The notes under the pieces were generated by a model that was given only the letters and a program-made list of their open reading frames with translations, made no database searches and had not been told where the DNA came from. Shown here in pieces: positions 39,740 through 51,499 of a stretch of DNA of 64,000 nucleotides; positions within the stretch are counted from its first letter, which is position 1; the number at the start of each line of letters is the position of its first letter. The position numbers and the translations under genes are program-made. Origin of the DNA: Ophthalmolycus amberensis (taxonomy: Eukaryota > Chordata > Actinopteri > Perciformes > Zoarcidae); assembly GCA_024529925.1 (NCBI GenBank), contig JAFEUB010000725.1:1443001-1507000 (forward strand), given 5' to 3'.

Positions 39740-40560
39740 TGAGTCATTTTACGTCTCACAACCACTGCTACTATAATTTACCAATATGATTCATAACAAT
39801 GACTACTTAGTTAATAATACTACTACTATGACATAATAGTGTTATTTGTATTTAGTTGGCACTGCTACTACAATTTCTACCCCTACTATTATTACTTATT
39901 ATTATTACCCTAGTATTACTAATTTCACTCATGCTAACGATACCATTATAATTACTAACAAAATGTAATTATGAAATGTGTATAATGTTATTTGAAAGTT
40001 CTCCCACAAATACTATTCCTACTGATGCAACTACTACAATGACAAAAATATAGATGCTACAACTAGTACTGCTACTAATAATAATAATATATTTATTCAT
40101 GGTAATAATACTACTACACAGAATCTAGACATTAGGGTTAATTGCAAATATTTGTGCTGTCACTATGACAACTACTGCTATTAATACAATAAAAACTAGT
40201 AATAATAATAATGAAAATAATACTGGCAATAATGATACAGATGTTTTATCAACTATAATAAAATATTAATAATGAAAAAAATAATAATGTACTAAATTCA
40301 CTATTAATACTACTAGCAAATAATAATAATGATAATAGTAATTATGAAGATGTTTTATCAGTACTAATAAGAATACTACAACATATAATAATAGTGAAGT
40401 TTACTGTTAATACTACCAGTAATTAATGCAATTGATAAAACATAATGATCATTATGTTTTATCAATTCTAATAAAAGTACTAATACTACTATTAATATTG
40501 TAGTAAGTGTTAATATTACTAGAAAATAATAAAAATTATATAATATAATAATAATGCTAC
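39740..40560. repeat. degenerate TAA/CTA trinucleotide DNA with a 104-109 bp higher-order period
   Basis: About 800 bp dominated by AAT, ACT and CTA triplets, mostly imperfect. Inside it the word ATGTTTTATC recurs at 40241, 40350 and 40454 (spacing 109 and 104). Each is followed by a similar CTAATAA.A..ACTA block and an ATTAATACTAC.AG block. This points to three diverged copies of a unit of about 107 bp. Confidence 0.75.
40430..40467. repeat. 38-bp perfect palindrome
   Basis: The left half 40430-40448 (AATTGATAAAACATAATGA) is exactly complementary to 40449-40467, with no spacer. Its right half contains the ATGTTTTATC word of the third higher-order unit, so the palindrome looks like an inverted duplication of the unit start. 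Confidence 0.95.
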
Positions 40561-41051
40561 TTGTACTTTCGTTGGTTTTAAAACGCCATTTAGAGTTGTT
40601 TAAGGCATTGAATAATTTAAAAGGCTTGTGGATACAAAAGTATTGGTGTTATTGTAAGTTTATAGTGTGTTTACCGAGACCAGCGGCGTGTACCATGGCC
40701 AGACTCTCTTTCTAGTTGTAGCTGTGGGTCTAATGTGTGCAGGAAGTGTGAAGTGTGTGTGTGTGTTTGTGTGTGTTGTGTGTGTGTGTCACAGTGCTGC
40801 TCAGAGCTCTGCCAGCATTGCTGCCGTGCCGAGTTTCCAAACTGCACTGTACGCCCGTAAACCCCGGAACGTGGCAGCACAACACTGTTGCCGCTCGGCT
40901 GCCATCACGACAAACGGCCTCAGCCACCACCGCTGAAGCATCACTGAGGGGAGCGCTTGATTTTCCTCACACACACAAAATCCAACGAAAATATCTAAGA
41001 CTACAAGTGAGAAATGTCCCTGAATATTGAGTGTGAGCATACATGCAGCTG

Positions 41052-41461
41052 CCCCCCCCCCCCTTAGTGAGGGACATGGAGGGTTAGTTGATACGAGTGT
41101 CCAGGCCAAATTGAGGCAGCGCTACCCTGCCAAACCCCCCCCCCCCCCCCGTTCCTCCACCCCCTCCCCCTCTCTTAGGCCCGGAGACACAGGGGTTTCT
41201 GTGTGAGTTCAGAATGCTTCCTCCACAGCATGTATAGGGGAGCCTTGTGCCTACGCGCAGTGTCCCCGTGAAGGCTGGAGACACACACACACAAAAGTGC
41301 AGAGGGTTAAGCATCATATTCGGCCAGACGTGGCTGCTCCCTGCAGCTGTTTTGTCCCCGATCCGCAGCGCGTGAGGCTCCGCTGCTTTGCCACTAGGCT
41401 GCACTGTCAGTCTGCCTGTCTAATAGGCTGCGCGCCTGTCATCTTCAACCCCCCCCCCCCC

Positions 41462-41494
<33 letters not shown>
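41052..41494. repeat. poly-C tracts and (CA)n
   Basis: Runs of 12 C (41052-41063), 16 C (41135-41150) and 16 C (41449-41464). The last continues directly into an AC array to about 41492. Confidence 0.95.
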
Positions 41495-43439
41495 TCTTCC
41501 ACGAGAGAACGTTCCCTGAACTCTTACACGCAACACAAATAATCACTGATTTATGTCAATGTCTCCGATGTAAACACACGACCAGAGGGGATTATTTTGC
41601 AGAAGAAAAAGAAGGATGCTTTGTAAGAGAACAGGCTGACAAAAGAGGGTTCAAAAGCAGAGGAATTAAATCTATATTCTTCCCATTAATAGCAAAGCAT
41701 GAAGGATATTGGAAAAAAAGTAGCCTGGAGCTACTTGTTATAAAATACAGGTACAAAATGTTCTGTTGTTGCACCCAAACCTGATTCTCTTAATGTATTA
41801 TCTGGAACCACAATCAAGTGTCCATCCCCAGAAGAATCTACCGTCTCGTTCACCTTTTCGCACCTCTGGTAATTGATTTCCTCCGCAGGGGTGCATCCGT
41901 GTCACATCTCAGTTTTAGGCAGCGCTGTAAAGTCTTTCTCTCTTGTTCCCGCATCAGTAGGTGGCAAAGAATGTCCACGTCCGACGTAGAAAACGTGGAT
42001 GATATTACTCCGAAGATTGGGGGCGTGACTATAAATGGGAACACAAAGAGGAGCGATGCTAATATTGTCGGGTCATTTTGTCCTTTTACCTTAATCGAAG
42101 CAGCGTGAGGGAGAGAAATGCGTGATAGATGTGTTATTATAAACACTGGCTGAACCTCCACACACACACACACAGAGGCTAGCTCATTAAAATGGCTCCC
42201 CATAGCTCCCTGCTCTCACAGCGAGTCTTTGAGAAACCTTGTGTGTGTGTATGCGTACAGTATATGCATCCGCCATAATGAGGAAATTTACGAACGACTC
42301 TATCGCCACGGCGACAATGTGGGGAGTCCCCTGCATATGTGTGTGTGTGTGTTTACCTGGGGGGTCTGTGGGCAGCAGTTGGTATTAAAACCTAAAGGTG
42401 TGTGTGTGCTTGTGATGAGCAGATGGTGGGGGTCAGTGCGTGCCTGGTGTTGTGGGCCTCGTCGGTGCGTGTTGGCTAAATATAGCGCTCTAGCGACAAA
42501 GCTGCTCGGAGCATGGTCTCCGACTTTAATTCTTTGATCAGTTCGGCTCCATTCATTTCACCCTCAGTGTGACGGAGCCACTTCAAAGCAGGTGAATTCA
42601 TTTCAACTATAAACTATACGCAGTAGGACACTGAGAGGTGTCATTTTACCTGATAACTGAAATCATCAAGCATGTCTCCCTTTCTTCCTTCAACTTATTT
42701 ACTAATGGTTTAGTAACATTTAAAAGTAGTGTAGTGTCAGGGCCCCTTTATTTACCTCAACTGCCCCACCGGCCATTAGGAGTACCAGGAGATAGAGATC
42801 AGCAGGAAATATAACCTTTACAGATGCCCCGATTACCATTTTTTTGCCAGCGATTGCCAATTGTCAATGAGCCATATCGGCTGATGTAGTTTTTTTCTTA
42901 TAGCAGCTGGTATACAATGCTCCAATTCACCAACGTCCAGAAAAATAAACTCCATCGCCCCCGAATTCAGTGGAAACCATCAAATATGTGTTTTGTTATT
43001 GTCATCTATAATGGTCATTGGCATAAAAACACACAATTCAAATGATTAAAATATTGTATTCTTAATAAACAAAACAAAATAGAGAAAACAAGGCCAAAAC
43101 ATGTAATAACTATTTTGTATTACTGTGAAAACATATCCTTCAAACAACTGTATTTATTTAAGTTTCTCACCAAAAACTAAATCTTACAAGAATACATTTG
43201 AACACATAATGATGCCGTTATAAATCACTTTCGCCCAATACCCGTTTTTACCAAATGAATGCACGCATGATAGTGTAAGTCAATGGAACGTCCGTACGTT
43301 AGCGGTTAGCTCCGATGCTACCGACGTTATTTGCTTTCCTCTTGCCGATTTCCACACAATGCCGTTGTTCACAATGTAGCGTTATCAGGGATTGGTGACT
43401 AGTAAAGTATGAAAGACGAGCTCCTGATTGCATGTTTTT
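41495..43439. other. unannotated stretch
   Basis: No gene supported. Short CA/GT runs lie at 42160-42174, 42240-42250 and 42338-42352. Confidence 0.4.
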
Positions 43440-43560
43440 ATAGTAAAACTTTACTTCACACTTTGATGGTTAAAGTGTGTAATTACTCTGCTTCACAAAC
43501 TCCTCAGAAACCCATGGTGACATCTCAGAGACTACGTACATAATCGATATAGTCTATGGT
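43440..43560 (+). repeat. diverged 3' end of dispersed repeat family A
   Basis: The words CTTCACAAAC, AAACCCATGGTGACATCTCA, GACTACGTAC and TATAGTCTATGG follow the order of the family A 3' end (CACAAACC.ATGGGTGACATCA, CTACGTCC, CAGTCTATGG). Identity is low. Confidence 0.35.
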
Positions 43561-44984
43561 CCGTACGTATCACGGATACTATGAACCGTTACACAAAACA
43601 AGAGGGTGAGAGATGCTGTGTTTGGCCCGTAACTCATTGTTACGCACGAATGGTTATATTGACAAGTTAGTTCTTCGCGTAAAAGATTAGAGACTAACTA
43701 TCATTTATCATTTTTCTTTCACAAGTATTTAATGAAGGTCCAAAACCTACAAAAAGTAATAAATGTTTCTTGTGTATTTCTTAAAGGCTGTCGTTTTCAA
43801 TTGGCTATGATAGTGGTACAATATGCAATACTACAATGATATATAATATTATAACTATATGAATATATAACTAATATATGAACTTTTTAATTTTTTAATT
43901 GAATGCATTCATATTAAACTAATATACGTGTCTATACTGAGTTAAGCAGTCCAGGGCTTTTCATTCCCAGTCCGTCCTGTGAGAGGACCGAGCTTTTATT
44001 TGAAACAGGCTCACATCATATTATATCACATACTTCAGATTGTGAAATAAACCTCTGTGCTGCGAGTACATTTTGTTATACTTAATTCACCTTTTTTTCT
44101 GGCTTGCTTCTGTTTGTGTTTGCTGAAGATGCTATTTGTTGTTCGTGCAAACTCAATTATTTGTCTGTTTAACTGTTTTATGATGTGAATATATATATTT
44201 CCACAGCATTGTTATGCAACATTGTTGTTGTATCCACCACTCTGCTGAGCTTCTTCCTTTTCACTGAAATACTGTTTTCACTCACAAATCAATTCAAGTC
44301 TTGTTTTTTTCATTTGTTGTCATTGAAAATGCAACTCCTCTGCACAGATGTCTCCAGACAAAAAATGTCCGTCGACAAAATCAGTAGTTCCAGAGCTTCT
44401 CATCGTGACTGCAATCATTCCCTGATCTTCCCCATGTAGCTATTAACCGTGAGAACAAAGGCCTCCTAACCTTTAAGAGATACTTCCCCCACAAAGTTTA
44501 ACAGCAAAACTATATCAAAACGGCCAGTTCAAATCAAAACCTCTCAGAACTCATGCTGTAAAATCCAAATCTTATTTGACCGGTTGTATGCTCAATACTT
44601 CCCAGACACATGCATTTTTGCCGAATTCTTAATATTTAAAAACACTCCTTGCTCAGATGCGTCGCATTAAAAGCCTTCCCATGGCTCAATGTCCAAAGTC
44701 CATCCATTCTCTGACGAGCTTTTAATGTGGAATGTCTGCAAGAAGGGTTAAGCTTGATTGTTGTACTAATTCTAACTGTTGAGTTAAAACAGCATTTCCG
44801 TTAAAAAGACAAACAAGCAAGAGATATTTAATCTCACATTTAGTTGCTGTGTGAAAGTTAATGATTGTTTTCTACCTGACTTTTATCCGTTTGTGTTGTC
44901 CATGTCCCTCTCTTATGTTACCTTCTTGCATGACGTTCTGTTGTAATGTTCCGTTATAAGCTTGTATTTGAACACAAACCATGA
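43561..44984. other. unannotated AT-rich stretch
   Basis: I see nothing I can support. Confidence 0.4.
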
Positions 44985-45125
44985 CGTTTTTCTGACCTTA
45001 GCCAAGTAGTTTTGTTGCCTACACCTTACCAGTTGTTTCACAACGTTAACCTTGTGGCATTGTGTTTCTGCAAACGTGACACAGGGCTGATCTGACAAGT
45101 AGTTTTGGTTCAGAAATGCCAAGAT
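44985..45125 (+). repeat. dispersed teleost repeat (AAGTAGTTTTGTTGCC type)
   Basis: CCTTAGCCAAGTAGTTTTGT, TGCCTACACC, CAACGTTAACC and TGTGGCATTGTGTTTCTGCA follow the order of a fish repeat I recognise, and the first words recur at 26985-27060. Class unknown. Confidence 0.45.
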
Positions 45126-46224
45126 TTAACGAGTCCCGTGGTTTGCAGAAAAGTGCAATGCCAAATAATGTTCTGGTCGCTGGATTGGAATAACGATATT
45201 TGCTTCATGCACGGCTAAAGGAGTCGTACCATATTTCCCAAAAATACTGGACAACCAAGTTGACATGGATCCTCTCTCTGCTACATCCCCACATGAAGAT
45301 GTTTGCTATCTCAAAGTCAACCAGGATCATCGGCCAAGACTCATCTCATCTAATCTTCCTATCATCTGAATGGCTTGTTTGGTCAGACTCTGCTACCCCA
45401 CTGTCCACTCCAGTGTCCTGAGTGTTATTTCCAACCCCCCTCCTCTCCCCTCTCTGGCTACAGCAAGAGAGAAATACAGAGAATCTGAAACTATTTAAAT
45501 CTCCTGCAAAGACCTTTTTTCCTTTTACATCTCCTCATCCGTTTTGCTTGTCATCCCCCAAATCTCTGCTCCCCCCCCCCCCACCCTTCAACACGGAGGT
45601 CAGTGAACTCTCATCAGGGTGCTACAGCTTACACAGCCTGGGGTCAGAGGTGCTGCACTCAACAGGTAGCCCCACAGAGACGTGTTGAGTTTAACAGGCT
45701 GCAAAAAGAGGGTAAAATATACAGCCACTGAGGGCTAAAATAGTTATATTGGGTAGCACATGGTAGAATTGTCTAAGGAGTTGTACAAAATGTTAACATG
45801 TACAATATGTGATATTGGGGACAAAGTCAACAGCTACAATTCCTTGAGACAAACTGCAAACTGTTTGAATGCAGCTACTGTGAGACTCTGTGAGCTGTAT
45901 ATCATTTAGTAACACCAATCTCTTCAGAGCCATGTTGCAAACCAACGCTGCACCTAATCAACACAGACTCCCCCTTGACACAGACAGCTGAAGAGACCCG
46001 CTACCCACACGTGTCTATCAAGAGTAGTCTGGTCCATGGTGGGGCAAAGTCCAGCCCCTTCCGGGGACCTCATTTTGGAATAAATAAGTACGTTAGTCAA
46101 TGGCGAGAAGCAAATAACTTTATGATCCCCTTTTAACTATGAATTACACATATGTTTGTAAATTCAAAAAACAATTTTGCAAGTTAAGTAAGTCGCATTT
46201 TGACGTAAAACTGTTGAAGTATAA
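45126..46224. other. unannotated stretch
   Basis: No gene supported. A 12-C run lies at 45571-45582. Confidence 0.4.
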
Positions 46225-47190
46225 TGCTGCGTTCACACCGGTCGCGTTGATTTTTTGACGCGCGTCGAGATTACATACAAAGTCTATGCACAGACGCGAT
46301 GAGACTGGCACGCCGCGATTTTGCGATGGCGCGGCGCGTTGGACGCGTTTTTTGCGTTGGACGCCGCAAAATCGCCAACGCGCGAGTTGAAATTTTTCAA
46401 CTTCTGCAAAATAATCGCGTGACGCTGTGGCGCGATAGCCTATCAGCGTTGAGTTGTTCCCCCTGTCATCACTGGCTTCCTGCCGTTGTTGAATCAGGAA
46501 ATAAATCCTGTAGCCGTCTGTGTTCACCCAGCTCTCTACGATACCTCATATCAATAGAGACCGGACCAAACTATGTGTATACATGTGTGTGTGTAAACCA
46601 TACGGTACAAACAATGAATAGACGCTGCCGTATTTACGTCTACATGACGTTATTGAGTGCTGGTGGAGCTGCTACGATGTTAGCATAGCCTAGCACCGAT
46701 CCATCAGAGCTCCATTGAGAAGACAAGTAGCCTACAAATCGGTATCATTACGTAGTTATTTCGGAGTCTCTTTTTGTCGGAGAAGACAAGTACAAATCGG
46801 CATCATTATGTAGTTATTTCGGAGTCCCTTTTTGTCGGTTTATTTTCCGTTGAATCACAGCCAAATCAGTTTATGTTGTGTTCCTTACAGCTGTAGTAAA
46901 CAGCGACCGGTGGCTTGCTAGACACAGTGAATACAGCTCGATGAAATCCACGGAGCTCCTCTGAACAATATTATGAACCAGACATGACGGCGTTTGGCAT
47001 TCCGACGTTTGAAGGGACTTCCCACAACACGTACAAAAGCAGCAATTGTCCTTATTCCTTTCACGGTTGAAAGCGGAAAGAAATGACGGCCAGCTGAACG
47101 GCTTCCAGTCGATAAACCACGCCCCCTCTCCGGCGCTACGCGATTTTGCGGCGTTTGGTGTGAACACGACCGGCGGCGCAGTTGGACGCG
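46225..47190 (-). mobile_element. PIF/Harbinger-like non-autonomous element
   Basis: The left end is TGCTGCGTTCACACCGGTCG preceded by TAA (46222-46224). Near the right end the minus strand reads GTGTTCACACCAAACGCCGC. Both ends then run into GCG-rich sequence with GATTTTGCG/CGCAAAATCG in inverted order (46316-46325, 46365-46374, 47141-47150). A TTA/TAA target and TGCGTTCACACC termini fit PIF/Harbinger. A minus-strand remnant of coding sequence supports this. The right boundary is uncertain by about 30 bp. Confidence 0.5.
46718..46838. repeat. tandem duplication of about 60 bp
   Basis: 46718-46780 and 46781-46838 share AGAAGACAAGTA..CAAATCGG.ATCATTA.GTAGTTATTTCGGAGTC.CTTTTTGTCGG with three substitutions and a 5-bp gap. 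The duplication lies inside the Harbinger-like element. Confidence 0.9.
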
Positions 47191-47225
47191 ATTGAGCAGT
47201 AGCTTGCTACTTGTGTTGGCCAACG
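46870..47225 (-). pseudogene. possible PIF/Harbinger transposase N-terminal remnant, frameshifted
   Basis: On the minus strand two overlapping frames each carry part of a plausible sequence: FKRRNAKRRHVW in one, then SCLVHNIVQRSSVDFIELYS in the other. Taken in order they resemble the basic R.RR.W.H.I..R..G.F..LY stretch that precedes the DDE domain of Harbinger transposases. The DDE domain itself is absent. The similarity is from memory and short. Confidence 0.3.
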
Positions 47226-48223
47226 AAACAGTTAGCTTGTTGTAGCAGCCCTGAAGGACTGTTAAGCTAGCGACGGGGAATAGTTTTGGACTGGGGGACG
47301 CGGAAGCGATAGTACGCCACTGGGGAGCAGATAGAGAGCTGCGCTCCGCTGGTGAAGCCTCCTGGCCTCGCTGCCTCAGCTGTTATGAGAAAATGTACTG
47401 CATAATTTTTTGTTAAACATAAGACCGTAGCGATCAGTAGCCAAGTAGTGTAAAAATAACATCAAGCCGTGGATTGGTTTTCCTCCTGCCCTCCCCAATT
47501 TGTTGAGTCACCAGCCACCAATGCTGTTGTTCCAACAGACCGGGCTTCCCCAGTATGGGAGCAGTCCGCTGATGCAGTGAAGTGTCTGCTTCATTATTCA
47601 TTTCAGTCAAATGTCTATGTTTATTTGATATGCTGTCAATCAAGGTGTGTAAATGACACAAGCTGGTTTGGTTTGTTTGTTTTGTGGGTTCATATGATTT
47701 GTTGTTCTCTCTGGATGTTGGGGTGGATCAGCTGCTCAGCAGCTCAATCAAGGAAAGTGCAAACAGTTTGCCTCCGTCACTTTTTAGAGAGGAGCTGAGC
47801 TCTGTTAAGATGCAGGAAGGTTCTGCAGTGAATGGCATTCTGTTATATTTGGTAAGTTCATTGGTATTGAACTGGTAATGATTGAGGTGTTGGCTGTGAT
47901 GCTGCAGATTTCTTCGTTTGGTGTTCATTTGCTTCAGTTGCATTTAGTTTTATTAAAATATCCAGGTTTCGTTTTTGCCCTTTTCAGAATTTGTTTTGTT
48001 AATGAATTTGCACTACTCCTGCTTATTGAAGATCCGGAGTTTTCCGGTGCCAAACCACCTCATTGTCCCTTTATATTGAGGAGCGCTACAGGGTTTTTTG
48101 TTTTTGGTAGCTTTCATGGTCTCACTCCAAGGTTCCACTCAGTCCAACCAGCCTGCCCTTTAGATTTAATACAAAACACATTTTAAAAATTGATAGTCAG
48201 GCAATATATATTATATGATTATT

Positions 48224-48226
<3 letters not shown>
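47191..48226. other. unannotated stretch
   Basis: No gene supported; two open frames of about 100 codons (47469-47798, 47878-48186) have no recognisable content. Confidence 0.4.

Positions 48227-48281
<55 letters not shown>
48227..48281. repeat. (TA)n microsatellite, left part
   Basis: About 27 TA units. The tract is interrupted by a DNA element and resumes at 48765-48782. Confidence 0.95.
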
Positions 48282-48282
<1 letters not shown>

Positions 48283-48283
<1 letters not shown>

Positions 48284-48764
48284 AGGGGTGTAACAGGTTC
48301 ACAAAATTCATGGTTCGGTTCGGTACGATACAGTGGAGCCACGGTACGTTTCGGTACAGTAGAAAACTATAAATGCCAGAGAAATGTACTTGATTTTAAA
48401 ATATATTTATTCATTACAACTAACATCATAAAGTTATTCTTTGACTTTGAACAATGATGGAACTATACCTGAGTGACTCATCTTCTGGGGTGTCTTCTTA
48501 GCAACACATAAGCATAAAAAACAAAAACTGCTCCTTAATGTTATGTAGTGTTACTTACATCTTGCTTACATCTTGTATTGTTACTTACATCTTGCAAAAG
48601 AGATTTTTAATCTCAATGAGACTACCTGGTTAAATAAAGGTTTAAAAAAAAATAAGAATATTTTTAAATTTTTTTATTCAAACGTATTCGGTTCGTCATG
48701 CGTACCAAACCGTGAGCCTCGTACCGAACGGTTCAATACGAATACGCGTATCGTTACACCCCTA
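48283..48764. mobile_element. hAT MITE inserted in a (TA)n tract
   Basis: Termini: AAGGGGTGTAACAGGTTCAC on the left and, on the minus strand from 48764, TAGGGGTGTAACGATACGCG. Both match the CAGGGGTGTAACGGT.C type hAT terminal repeat with the outermost base changed. Subterminal parts carry GGTTCGGT.CGGTACG words in both orientations (48312-48355 and 48688-48730). The flanks are TA repeat on both sides, so the 8-bp target duplication cannot be resolved. No transposase. Confidence 0.7.
48536..48650 (+). mobile_element. LINE 3'-tail fragment nested in the hAT MITE
   Basis: TTGCAAAAGAGATTTTTAAT, CTCAATGAGACTACCTGG and TTAAATAAAGGTTTAAA match a 3' end that I recognise from fish LINE copies (TCTCAATG.GAC..CCTGGTTAAATAAAGGTT). 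It is preceded by a reiterated TTACTTACATCTTGC. It sits between the two halves of the MITE, so it was inserted later. Confidence 0.5.
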
Positions 48765-48782
48765 ATATATATATATATATAT

Positions 48783-51464
48783 AGAGGCCATTTACTTGAC
48801 AAAAATTTGCTGCAACACACTCTTCTGTGTATACTGTACTCAACTGTCTGTGTACTGTATTCGAGTGTGTACCAGACTTGCTTCCAAATTCACCAGAAAT
48901 TGCAATGGCTGACGTCATTAAAAAACGAATCATGAGTTAATGTTTGCAAATATTTTTATATATTTTTCAAGGGATTCACACATTAACAGAGCCACTCTTT
49001 ACAACGTGAACATGAGTGAAATAAATACAATAATTTAAAAAAACTATTGACCCAATCCGTCTAATCTTCCCTCGCATTGATATCTCATGGGACTGTGCTC
49101 GGTGTCCGGGGCACCATGAATCTACGTTAATGCGACGATGTGTTTGTTGTATGTGTATTAAAAGAGATCTCAATGAAAGGCACACACTTCAGAGACCATA
49201 GAGACGCTGAGCTGTCTGTTCAGAAGGCCTTTCACCAGCTCTTAGTAACGTTATTGCTGATTCATGATGTCCACTGAAGGACTTAAAACGTTTCTTCAAA
49301 AGTATGCTTCCTTCTGAGCAAATCTTTTTACGGGCAACTACTTCAACCTGACCACGTAACCCCCAGTGACATCTCGAGGAGCATTCGGGTCCACTGGATT
49401 TAATGAACCTCCGTTTCAGCTAAAACCTTTCTAGCTAATCTGTGATTCTTCCTTTGAACTCTGCCAGGACCGAACAGAATCCCAACTGGAAACTGTCAGA
49501 CCTGCCCATAGAGCCAACCTTGATGCACAGCTAAAATACGTTTACTCAAAGTTATCTGCGGTGAAATCAGAACTCTCAGATGAGACTACAGATGACTCAC
49601 AGTCTGATTGGTACGTTATCCTTTGAGTAATGAGCGTTGATTATTCAGTCTAATTTACCTGCATATGCTACTGATTGCTGCCTCGCTGATGTTTTCTTTT
49701 TTCTACTGCAACAGAGTCCCAAGAGTTAAAAGTCTTGGCTGCTGCTGAACGTTTGTTAAAGTCGCCCTGTTTGATGCTTCCTGTACAAAAGTGTGCTGCT
49801 CTTTACCGGAGGTTTTGGTAGTAAAAGGTACCTAGTAGCACTATGGGGCAATGCTTCTACAAATGGGTACCCGGTTTGTTTGTATTGTGGATGCTGACAT
49901 ATGCCTCAACCTGGGACTGAAATTCAGCTTGGGTCATTGAGATGGAGAGGCCCAAGGCAGTATTTATTAGTAATTACTGATATAGTTTTTTGAGGTATAA
50001 AGAGAATCTGATAATGCCGAGGACCTTCAAGACACTTGAAGATGTCTTGCCGACACCTGCCTCCTCAGTTTGCAATTGCACATCACCAACAAGACTGGCC
50101 AGACAAGCCGAGGTGAGCTGGAACACGAGTAAAAGGTCGTCACATCCACGATGACCATGACTGGGTCAATCGGATCTGAACAGAAAGAAGGATCAGTCCA
50201 AATTTGGAGGTGCTGCTTGAATCCCTCCCTCCTGAATATTGAAAGTACCTCTTAACACGGCCGTCTGAGTGTTAACTGTACATCTGTGTTATGTATACAA
50301 CTGCTATATATAGGTAGATACTGATGCGACATATCTTTGGAAAGCTAAGATTCTTGTGATTTGATTTACGCAAATCCTTTCAGGATACAATCACAACAGC
50401 AGGTACAATCAACGCCTCTGTCAGACCACCAACCAACAAACAACCATTTACAAAATCGAGGCAACTCATCGATGAAGCTTCATAGAAATTCACCCATCCA
50501 TAATATTCCAAATTATGTTCTTGTTACATTGCCAAAGGTCTAGACAATCCAATCCAGTGAAATATTTAGTCCAAAACACATTATTATGTCAATAAATACC
50601 CATGGACTGCTGTTGCATCATTTCAAATTAGCCGGCAGATATGCCTAATTATTTATATATTTTCGAACGTAACTTCAGTTCGCATGTAAACATTGACGGT
50701 CTCTCTAGTCTCAAAATGGCGGCTGCACTCTGACGTTTAGATTGACACCTCATTTCACCCAATAGGAGCTTCCATGTCCTGTCCACAGCCTACAATAGCC
50801 AACGAGAGTCCGCGTTGAAGAAAAGTGCCTGCCCCTCTTCTTTCGTGTAAAGCGCGAGCCAATTGCAACCGATCGTTCTGATGACTGACGCTTCGGTATA
50901 GCCAATGTAATTTCCAAAATAATGATATACAGCTTCAAGGGGTGGATTTAGAGGCTCAACCCAGAAGTAACCTGCGTAACCGCGAGTCAGGTCCCTGCGT
51001 CCGTGCTTTAAATGCAAAGTCTGGTTTTTGGGAGTTTGGAAACTTTAGGAAAGTGAATAATGGCAAAATAACTTATAGATTACTGTATATCGACATAAAT
51101 AAGCTTTAGTTTGAATTATGAACACACATTTCTACACAGCGTCGGTATGTTACCATGGGTTTCCAAATGGGCTTTTTTGGAAAGCGCCTAGACATGCCCT
51201 TAGTAAAACATGTGTAAAATATTCATTTTCTGGGGTATTGTTATCAAATTTGAATTTAGACTAGGTAAGGCTTCATGCTGTGGTCCCATTGTGTTTTCCA
51301 GCTAATAAGTCTCAGCTATAGTCATCTGTTTGCAAAAAAATATTCAGGCGGAAATAGAAACCTTCTACTTCAGTGTGTTCAAACTTCTATTACTCAATGC
51401 CAGTAGCACTTACAGTGATTCTGACTGTTGGGGGAAAAACATCAGATGTTACCTTGCAAAAGAG
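48783..51464. other. unannotated stretch
   Basis: No gene supported. The part from about 50560 to 51464 has the feel of old repeat DNA (for example an AAAATGGCGGC word at 50713), but I could not pair it with another copy here. Confidence 0.35.
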
Positions 51465-51499
51465 ACCATCAAGATGGCGCCGCGGACGGCTAACTCGAC

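Noticed and set aside
46299..46688. 129-codon plus-strand open frame
   Set aside because: It starts in the GCG-rich terminus of the Harbinger-like element and crosses its interior, with no domain.
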